NCBI GenBank assembly: GCA_003339415.1
Contig: PDHQ01000416.1
Coordinates: 1-25,440 of the forward strand
Source: Ophiocordyceps camponoti-saundersi (nom. inval.)
Taxonomy: Eukaryota; Ascomycota; Sordariomycetes; Hypocreales; Ophiocordycipitaceae
DNA: 25,440 nucleotides
Direction of reading: 5' to 3'
Below the pieces are notes generated by a model. It ran no database searches. It saw only the letters and a list, made by a program, of their open reading frames with translations, and was not told the DNA's origin. Positions 11,385-18,540 of this stretch are shown here, one piece after another (within the stretch, counting starts at the first letter, position 1; each line of letters begins with the position of its first letter). Both the position numbers and the translations under genes were made by a program.

Positions 11385-12232
11385 TTATAATATAGATTGC
11401 TGAACTACTTGACTTCGAAATACTGCTTGTGCTATGGCTTTTCGATATTCAGCGTGCATGTGAAATAAAAAGCATCCCTTTAACCATAAAGCCGAAACTT
11501 CCTCCCGATTTGGAAGAGATGCAACACAGCAGACTTGATGGTCTTGTGAAGTTCTTAAAGTGGAAGTGGTTGAGCGATGAGATTTGCAACTGTTCAATGA
11601 CGGAGGATCGGCCCCTCCACAAGCTATATCAATGCAATCGACTCCAGCATCAGCAATAGCAGCCATTGCGACAGTTACGCAACCGCTAAGTATATGTTGA
11701 AGCGATTGGTAACAGCTTTCAATTACTGTGACAACAACCAGAACGCCACTCTTAGGCGAGCGATCATTGATAAGAGCCCCACGAAGAGCGACTTCCAATT
11801 GAGCACTGAGGTCTTTATCGGTTAAGTCTCCAAAGATAGACCTTTCAGGGCCTGCGAACAGTGTACGTCTTAAGTGTGTTGCAAGGATTGTAAAATGCGA
11901 GAAAGGTGCTGTTCGAGGAAGGGACCTGGGGCCATGAACTGTGCAAATAACTTTCATTTTGAGATGTGAAGGTGTGCAAGAGGTTTCGTTTGGGTGCTGC
12001 GTCTCGAGGTACGCGGAACCGGAAGCCATTGGTGAAATTCCAGTTTGCACATCTAACACACATCAGCGCGATGTATGGCAAAAGCTCCGTGAATCTCACA
12101 AACTGCCGGAATGTGACCACTTTCTCGTTGAGAAGCGGAAAACATGATTATATCATCTGAACCCTGATATCGTGGGAGAGAAGTCGGGCCGTTGGGGCCA
12201 GAAATTCTCCGACGTTCTGTTGTATTCTGCAT
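11385..12232 (-). CDS. MTR3: Exosome complex subunit MTR3 (RNase PH fold), one intron
   Basis: Two exons (12232-12100, then 12052-11385 including the TAA stop) give 266 residues. Mtr3 is a catalytically inactive RNase PH-type subunit of the ring of the RNA exosome, which processes and degrades RNA in nucleus and cytoplasm. Recognised features are the N-terminal E-R-R-R-I-S-G-P (residues 6-13), T-G-I-S-P-M-A-S-G-S-A-Y-L-E (48-61), V-H-G-P-R-S-L-P-R-T-A-P-F (83-95), R-x-P-K-S-G (142-147), L-S-G-C-V-T-V-A-M-A-A-I-A-D-A-G (166-181), and a C-terminal part with N-R-E-E-V-x-x-L-W-L-K-G. The ATG at 12232 fits the family's N-terminus. A loop between 'T-V-I-E' and 'L-S-G-C' seems shorter than usual. 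CpA, TpG, Gln and Trp codons are intact, unlike everything around it. The last few codons (to 11385) lie at the edge of AT-rich DNA, so the native C-terminus may have been replaced. RRP41 or another RNase PH subunit is a less likely reading. Confidence 0.8.
12053..12099 (-). other. MTR3: 47-nt spliceosomal intron of MTR3
   Basis: On the minus strand the segment starts GTGAGA, has a fungal-type branch site GCTGAT and ends GTTAG. Removing it joins codon 44 plus one base to two bases of exon 2, restoring a single frame. The junction reads V-Y-V-Q-T-G-I-S, where the family has a similar aliphatic/aromatic stretch before T-G. Unspliced, exon 2's frame meets TGA at 12065-12063, so splicing is required. 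Size and signals are typical of Pezizomycotina introns. Confidence 0.8.
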
Positions 12233-12345
12233 GTCACTATTAGGCGTCTAGAGAGACGACCAAGTTCTTGAGAGGTCTTTTCAAAGAAGAAATGATTATT
12301 GCTCGATACCTTATCAGAGAGGACCAGGGAGCAGTCTAAGTAAGA
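12233..12345 (-). promoter_or_regulatory. Unmutated 5' leader of MTR3
   Basis: About 110 bp upstream of the ATG keep normal CpA/TpG content, then RIP-like DNA begins near 12340-12350. This would hold the 5' untranslated region and at most a very short core promoter. I see no clear TATA box or known binding site. Any distal promoter would lie in mutated repeat sequence. Confidence 0.4.
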
Positions 12346-12639
12346 ATATAATATAATATACTATTTCATAGTTGAAAAATAAATAGTATAAGATTATAGT
12401 ACTAATACTATAACTAGTAAGTAATTAAGAAGTTTCTAAGTTAAATATAATTAACATATTAGTATATTAAAGCTTTCTTAATTAAAAATAATAAATTTAA
12501 TATTAATTTAAAGTAAAATAATAATAGTAAAAAGAGTTTTTTAAGTAAAAGTTCTCTTAGTTTAATATTATATATAATAGTAAAAATTATTATTACTATA
12601 TTATATATTAAAGTTATTAAAGTTTAAAACATTTTTATT
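12346..12639. other. AT-rich spacer upstream of MTR3
   Basis: No gene is visible. A small hairpin, ATACTATTT (12358-12366) with AAATAGTAT (12381-12389), sits right at the island edge; its loop keeps a CA and a TG, rare in this zone. The rest is AT-only RIP-like sequence. Confidence 0.45.
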
Positions 12640-12960
12640 ATTAATATAAAAGTTTTACTATTAGTATAATATTAATATAAGCTAAAATAAAATTATAATT
12701 AAAACTATTAAAAGGAGGAAAGAGAGGGGAGAGTAGCCTCCTCCTAAGCTAACTATATACCTTATATAATAATTAAGCGCTATTAAAAGAACTTAAGTAT
12801 AATTACTATTAAATACCTTATTTAGCTATAATTAGTTATAAACTAATCCCTTATATAGCCTCTTTTTAAGCTACCTAAGGAAATAAAAATATAAAATAGA
12901 AAAAATTAATATATATAATATTAATATAAAGCTATATATAAACTTTAGCTAGCTATTTAA
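12640..12960 (+). repeat. Dispersed repeat R, copy B
   Basis: This aligns with copy C and with the reverse complement of copy A. Anchors are AAAAGTTTTACTA, GCTAAAATAAAATTATAATT, a purine-rich run (GGAGGAAAGAGAGGGGAGAG), AAGCTAACTATATAC, TTATATAATAATTAAGCGC, TTTAGCTATAATTAGTTATA and TTTTTAAGCTACCTAAGG. It is the best preserved copy, keeping the GC-rich purine block that is worn in C. Together with copy A it brackets the MTR3 island as an inverted pair. Confidence 0.7.
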
Positions 12961-13439
12961 TAGCTTTAAAAAAGATAAGAAATAAAATTATATAAAGCTC
13001 CCTTATAGCTTAAGAAATTAAACTTTAATCTTTATAAGGAAATGTCTAATAAGCTTAAAATTATAATATTACTTATAAGAAAAAACTTTAACTTATATAA
13101 TAATAATAAAACCTATTTATATAATTAATATATTATATTAAGTAATATTTTATTAATTTATAAAAAGCTTAAAAAGTAACTTATTTTATAAAAAATATAA
13201 AGTTATAAGAAAAGCTTATTATTATATATTATTAAAGCTAACTTATTAGTTTAAATATAATATAATTATAAAATATATTTATTAATAAATTTATATATTT
13301 AAGATATATATAAAGTATTTATATATAAAATAATATATTAAGGCTAGAAATTACTTAAGCTATAATATATAATATATATATATATATATCTTTTTTTTAT
13401 TATTCTTTTAATTAAAATATTTTAACTTTATTCTTAATT
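12961..13439. other. AT-rich stretch between repeat copies B and C
   Basis: No gene or RNA is supported. AT dinucleotide runs occur near 13363-13388. It could be the interior of an element whose ends are B and C, since they are in direct orientation about 790 bp apart, but no coding frame is readable. Confidence 0.4.
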
Positions 13440-13745
13440 ATTATAAAAGTCTTATAATAAGTAATTATTAAAATAAGTTAAAATAAAGTTATAATTAAAG
13501 CTATTAAAAAAGAAAAGCCCCCTTTTTAAGCTAACTATATACTTTATATAATAACTAAGCGCTATTAAAAAAACTTTAATATAATTACTATAATATTATT
13601 TATTTAGCTATAATTAGTTATAATTAAATCTTTTATATAACCTTTTTCTTAAGCTACCTAAAAAAGTAAAAGTATAAGAGAATATAAAAAATATATATTA
13701 TATTAATATAAAGCTTTATATAAACCCTAATTATAATAATTTAAG
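13440..13745 (+). repeat. Dispersed repeat R, copy C
   Basis: Same order of anchors as copy B (TAAAATAAAGTTATAATTAA, AGCTAACTATATAC, TAATAACTAAGCGC, TTTAGCTATAATTAGTTATA, TTAAGCTACCTAAAAAAG), with further C-to-T and G-to-A changes and a small deletion in the purine block. It is in direct orientation to B. Confidence 0.7.
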
Positions 13746-13754
13746 CTATAAATA

Positions 13755-13850
13755 CTAATATATAATAATAATAATAATATTAATATACTAATATACCTTA
13801 TATAGCTTAGAACTATTTTATATATATTCTAAAAGGAGGAAAAACTAAAA
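13755..13850 (+). repeat. Short direct repeat S, left copy
   Basis: An ATAATAATAAT run is followed by ACTAATATACCTTATATAGC, AACTAT, TTATATATATTCTAAAAGG and AAAAAC. The same sequence recurs 390 bp to the right at about 14145-14236. It could be the ends of a small degraded element or a segmental duplication. Confidence 0.6.
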
Positions 13851-14144
13851 AACTTAAAGTAAAACCCTCCCCTTAAGTATTACCTTAGCTTTAGGTTAGA
13901 CCTTATCTATACTTAGTATTTTATATATTTAGTAAGTTAGGTAATAATTAGTAATTAGAAAGCTAATATTTCTTTTAAAGCGGACTTTAGAATAATAAAA
14001 ATATATATAAACTAAGTTTAATATAAAATCTATATAACTTACTTATCCTTTTAGCTATTATTATTATTATAAATTAAATCCTTATAATTAATTAAAATAG
14101 CCTTAATAATCTAATTAATTAAAGCTTTATTAATATAATTAAAA
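13851..14144. other. RIP-like segment between the S repeats
   Basis: Slightly richer in CC/GG blocks (CCCTCCCC, GGTTAGACC) than its surroundings but with no open frame. If the S repeats are element ends, this is the interior. Nothing is recognised. Confidence 0.35.
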
Positions 14145-14236
14145 AATATAATAATAATAATAATAATAATTTATATACTAATATACCTTATATAGCTTAA
14201 AACTATCTTATATATATTCTAAAAGGGGAAAAACCT
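14145..14236 (+). repeat. Short direct repeat S, right copy
   Basis: Match to 13755-13850 at an offset of 390 bp, including the preceding ATAATAATAATAAT run and the CTAAAAGG-purine ending. It ends a few bases before the GC content begins to rise toward the outer element. Confidence 0.6.
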
Positions 14237-15335
14237 ATAATAATCTAGGATATAAATACTAGTTAAGAAGTACTATTCTTATTATATAAGCAGTATTTAT
14301 TATATAAACAGCTTAATAATATATTTTATATAATTAAGTAAAAATACTAGTATCTAGTATTTAAATTATAGCTAAACCTCGGAAGGTTAAATACCGGATA
14401 ATAAGATAAGATAATAAAGATAAGAATAACGAATAAAATTCCTAGGATAAGAAGAACGGTTAGAGACGGTTAAAAACGGAAAGAAATATTAGCTATTATA
14501 AATAAAGAATTATCTATTATAATTTATTATTAGCCTAAAAGCTAATAGAATATAATAGAATAGAATAAAGCTATTCTATTCGCTAAGGAATATAGTAAAT
14601 TTAAAATTAAAAGTTAATTTTAAAGTAGGAATTTAATTTTAAAGTAAAAGAATATAATAGAAGTAAATAGAATAAGATAAAGCTATTCTATTTACTAAAG
14701 AATATAGTAGATTTAAAATTAAGGGTTAATTTTAAAGTAGGAATTTAATTTTAAAGCAAAAAAAATATAATAAAAGTAAATAAAATAAGATAAAGCTATT
14801 CTATTCGCTAGTATATTTATAATATAAAGCTTCTACGGTATTCTATAGCTTTCTAGCTAGCTTATATAATTAGATAGTTTCTTAGAGAAAGAAAACTATA
14901 AAAGGAAGGCTTCCTTCCCTCGAAGGGTCTTTCCTTTCCTTCTTCTCTAAGCTTTTAATCTAAACAATTAGCACTATAAAAGCTTACTCTCTATTACCTT
15001 CCCCTGCCTTATAAGATATTCCTATCTAGGAAATTCTTACTTATTTATACTTTATAAATTTCCTATTCTAGCTACCTACTGCCTAGTTAAAGTAAGTAAA
15101 GCCCCTTACCTTCTTATTACCCCTTATCTCTCTTTATCTTTAGAAGCTTAGATTAAGGGCTACGGGTAAGATTAGGTAATTACGGGTACGATCTATAATA
15201 CGTTAAAAGCTTCTTTATTACTATAACTACCTTATAGGTACGAAGAATAAGAAGAGAGTATGCTAAAGAATTCCTTTCCTAAAAAAATAGAAAAAATAAA
15301 GAAAAATAGAAAAATAGAAAAATAGTATTTTTTAA
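14237..15335 (+). promoter_or_regulatory. Probable 5' LTR and leader of the outer Gypsy element
   Basis: This precedes the outer gag and has promoter-like structure: tandem repeats, then CTATAAAAGG at about 14896, then a pyrimidine-rich block (CTTTCCTTTCCTTCTTCTC), then a long leader ending near the start of the gag frame. Its LTR partner would lie right of the window, so neither LTR edge nor primer binding site can be fixed. It could also include unrelated flanking sequence at the left. Confidence 0.45.
14540..14812 (+). repeat. 112/113-bp tandem repeat, about 2.4 copies
   Basis: The unit begins AAGCTATTCTATT at 14568, 14680 and 14793 and includes TAATTTTAAAGTAGGAATTT and AATATAATAGAAGTAAATAG. 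Within each unit the phrase TTAATTTTAAAGTA occurs twice, 18 bp apart. The array lies just upstream of a TATA-like box (14895), the place where U3 enhancer repeats of an LTR are often found. Copies differ by RIP-type transitions. Confidence 0.8.
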
Positions 15336-15435
15336 TCGCATATATCTCCACGGAAATAAAAGGTAAAAATCCACTTTTTTCTTTCCTAATTAGGAAATAA
15401 GCAGCGCTACTTAGCGGAGTATAATATATCTAATA

Positions 15436-16975
15436 TAACCTCCCCTATACCCCCCTATACTACTACTAATCCTAAACCTATTATAAATATTAGTAAGGTC
15501 CCGAGACCTAAATATTATAGCGGGAAAGATAACGATTTATAAGCGTTCTTAACTAATATTAAAGCTTACTTTAAGCTCTATTCCTCCGCCTTTTATAACG
15601 AACCTATAAAGGTAATTTATACTTCTACTTACTTAGAAGGTATAGCTTTAGATTAGTTCGAACTTATATTAAGGAATTATTTAGGACTTACGAATAATAG
15701 GGAAGAAGAAATAGAGCTTATTTTTGCTAGTTTCGATCGATTTAAAGAAAAACTACGAGAAGTTTTCGGCTAGTAAGATAAAGTAAGAACTATAGAGTAT
15801 AAATTATAAACCTTACGGCAAAAAGGGGCTACTTCTAACTACGCTGCTAAATTTAGATAAATAACTAGTAAGTTAAACTAGGAAGACAAAGCCCTTATAG
15901 CTATTTTTTACGAAGGACTAAAAAACGAAGTTAAAGACGAATTATATAAGCAAGACCGGCCTAAAGAATTATTTACTTATATAGCTTTTACTATTAAAAT
16001 CGACGATCGACTTTTCGAAAGAAAGTAGTAAAAATAAGGAAGTAAAAATACTTCTTCTTATATTAATAAAAGTAATAAAAAATATAAGAAAAATTACGCT
16101 AATCGAGGAGACCTTATAAATTTAGATATAATATCCTCGAAGCCTATTATCTACTTCTTTTATAATAAAGAAAGCTATATTGCAAAAAACTGCTTTAAAA
16201 AATAAGGAAAAGGAAAAAGAAAAGGAATAGGAAAAACCTCTTTTACGAATAGTAAGACGATTAACGTTATTTCTTCCTACCTAGCTACTAATCGCAATAC
16301 GCTAGGCTTAAATAGGAAGGAACGGAGTGCTATTTATAGTACGAAATTTAAACTACCGATAAAAGAAGATAACTTAAACTAAGAGGAATACGAATTCCGA
16401 GAAGAATTAAGATAATAATATAACCCGGAACTTATAGCCGATACGCTATTCCTAGATAGCTAGAATACGGTTAGGAATACGAAGAAGCCTTTAGAGCTTA
16501 TAAGCCCTTTAGAAGCTAGTACGGAATTCGATTTCGGAGGAGAATTTTACCCGCTAGGTAAAAATAACCCTTTTAAAACTTATAAGTAGGTTACGGAAGA
16601 ACAGTTTAAAGATAGAAAAGAAGAAATTTAAGGAATTCTTTATTATTCTAACTTACCTAGCTAGTATAGCTTTTCGGAAAACTCGATTTCTACCCTTAGT
16701 CTTAACGATTATATTAATAACCTTAACGGAATAAAGGAAGACTATAAACTTATCCTAGAAAATAACCTTATTCCGGAAGATAAAATTAAGAAGGAAGAAG
16801 AAAAATTACCCCTTCTTATAGTAAAATATCTTTATACTATTAAAACTAATAGTAAAGAAGAAAACGAAAAAATATAGTATTTTATTAAAATAAAGGAATT
16901 AATTTTAAAAGAATTCGAAGACTAGAAAAATAATAACTACTTTCCTTATAACGAATTATTTTAGCACTTAAGGTA
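15436..16975 (+). pseudogene. Outer Gypsy element gag, 5' part, RIP-mutated
   Basis: One frame (codons beginning at positions divisible by 3) stays readable through this stretch, with stops only at TAA/TAG. The capsid-like part (about 15495-16030) contains K-V-P-R-P-K-Y-Y-S-G-K and F-K-E-K-L-R-E-V-F-G, typical of Gypsy gag. A zinc knuckle at about 16150-16199 reads Y-F-F-Y-N-K-E-S-Y-I-A-K-N-C-F-K-K, with two Cys and the His changed to Tyr by C-to-T/G-to-A. A long acidic, Glu/Lys-rich extension follows. The frame is broken by the inner element at 16981 and resumes in the same frame at 22926. The original ATG is not identifiable. Confidence 0.75.
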
Positions 16976-16980
16976 CCTAG
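16976..16980 (+). repeat. Target-site duplication CCTAG, left
   Basis: Five bases immediately before the inner 5' LTR, identical to the five immediately after the inner 3' LTR (22922-22926). Five bp is the usual duplication length for Gypsy integrases. Confidence 0.9.
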
Positions 16981-17305
16981 TATTACGCGCTAGTAATTAT
17001 AGGGATTTCCCTAAACATTTTACGGTGATTTCTAAAGATTTCTAACTATAGTTACGTAACCTCGGAAACCTTATCGTAAAATCCTTAGAAAAACCTTAGT
17101 AGGAAATTACCCGGAAATAAAGTTAACCTTTTACTAAGATTTCTCCTTTACCCTCTCCTATCTCTACTAGTATATGCCTTTATATATTTTACTAGGATTT
17201 CGCTTACGGGAGTTTTTCCTCTTTTCTTTCCCTTCTCCTTAGCTTAGAATCTTTATTTATAATACTAATATTATTATTTAGTTAACGTATTTTATAGCCG
17301 TAATA
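16981..17305 (+). repeat. 5' LTR of the inner element
   Basis: Matches 22597-22921 almost base for base, from TATTACGCGCTAGTAATTAT to the terminal TAATA. It contains CGTAAAATCC, TTTTACTAGGATTTCGC and a pyrimidine block (CTTTTCTTTCCCTTCTCC). The two LTRs differ at scattered C/T and G/A sites only, pointing to a fairly recent insertion mutated independently at each end. Confidence 0.95.
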
Positions 17306-17740
17306 TTATTCTAAGCTTTACTTTACTAATAAGTAATTAAGAAATACGCACCTTACTTTTATATCCCCGTATAGGACGGAAAAGAACTTATATATAATTA
17401 AGACTTAGACTACGACTAGCTTCGAGATATATATCTAAAGCCCCTAACTAGACTTTTAGGCGATTAAAGAGACTTACCTCGGAGACGCCTAACCTTATAA
17501 TAGAACAGGATATTAGCGAAAACTAAACTATAATAATAGCTACCTTTTCCTAAAATATTACTAATATAACTATATTATAAAAATAGCGTGCGGAGATAGC
17601 GTAACTATAAGCGTAGGTTATAAAACTTTAAAGTTAGTTAACTTAGAAAAACTAAAATTTAAACGCGGAAAAGACCTATTAAGAAATATTAATTATATTT
17701 AGTATAAGTAAAGAGATATTTATCTTAACCGGAAAAGCTA
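17306..17740 (+). other. Leader region of the inner element
   Basis: Between the 5' LTR and the readable part of gag. The primer binding site should be right after 17305 but TTATTCTAAGC is not recognisable as complementary to a known tRNA after mutation. The N-terminus of gag probably begins within this stretch. Confidence 0.5.
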
Positions 17741-18540
17741 CTTAGGATATTTTTACGCTAGTAACCCTAGTAAGATAGCTAAACCCCTCTTATTCTAATT
17801 TTACGAAAATTCGCTATAAGGAGGTAGGTAAGTTTTTAGGTAAAAAGGAGGATTTTAGTACCTTCCTTATAAACTTAAAAGATAAGATAAGGTCTAATAA
17901 GATAACTTTTTAAGATAAGTAAAACTAGATAAATATATTATTCCGCGCGTTAAAAAGGAAAGCTTATAAACTTTTAGAAACCCGATATAACTTAGAAAAG
18001 CGCCCTTTTTCTAAATTAGCTAAGATAGTCTAATATTTAAAATCTACTTACGGAAATCCTAATAAATTTACTAAAGCTATAAACTAACTTTATAAACTAA
18101 ACTTTTTATTAATAAGTAAGTAGAAAATTTAGGAGTTCCTTATAAAGTTTAATTACTTTATAGCTAAAACCTAAGTTCCCTTAGCTTAGATTAAGTATAC
18201 GCTTTAAAATTATCTACCTGCTAATCTTAACCTAAGCTTTCTTATAAAGGCTAAAGATTTACGTATAATATATAAGGAATTCTATAAATATATAAAAAAC
18301 GCTATATTTTACTAAAAGAAGAAGTTAACTTACTAGGAGTTTTCTCGTAAAAGCTAAGTAAGTAAGAGGGTTACCTTAGAAAAGTAAAAGAAGATTACGA
18401 TTATAATTATAACCTCTCGCTAAAAAAGCTAAGCCCTTAGTAAAAGCGAGAAGAAAGTTTACTAAGAAAACAGCACTTATTTTATTTATAGAAAAAAGGG
18501 CTATATAGCTAAGAACTACCCTAACTAATAGAAAGTAAGG
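17741..18540 (+). pseudogene. Inner element gag, RIP-mutated
   Basis: The readable frame has codons at positions 17821, 18073 and 18478 (remainder 1 on division by 3). It shows a retrotransposon capsid pattern: a block with D-K-I-R then F-R-A-L-K-R-K-A-Y (about 17880-17965), Y-G-N-P-N-K (about 18050-18067), then E-F-L-I-K-F-N-Y-F (18133-18159). A zinc knuckle at 18478-18522 reads Y-F-I-Y-R-K-K-G-Y-I-A-K-N-Y-P: all three Cys and the His are Tyr codons, exactly the TGC/TGT to TAC/TAT and CAT to TAT changes of RIP. The family role is virus-like particle assembly and RNA packaging. Confidence 0.8.

Noticed and set aside
11429..11659. Plus-strand open frame of 76 codons inside the island
   Set aside because: It is antisense to the MTR3 exon, shows no recognisable motif, and is explained by the complementary strand of a real gene.
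11845..12120. Minus-strand 91-codon frame starting at a GTG
   Set aside because: It runs through the MTR3 intron and then out of phase with the RNase PH motifs; the spliced model explains the region better.
11941..12160. Two overlapping plus-strand frames (64 and 68 codons)
   Set aside because: Antisense shadows of MTR3 exon 1, intron and exon 2, with no family resemblance.
12358..12389. Terminator or attenuator hairpin at the island edge
   Set aside because: The 9-bp AT stem is weak, lies upstream of the minus-strand gene, and such stems are expected by chance in this composition.
14540..14812. CRISPR-like array
   Set aside because: Units are 112/113 bp, contiguous, with no unique spacers, in a fungal transposon context.
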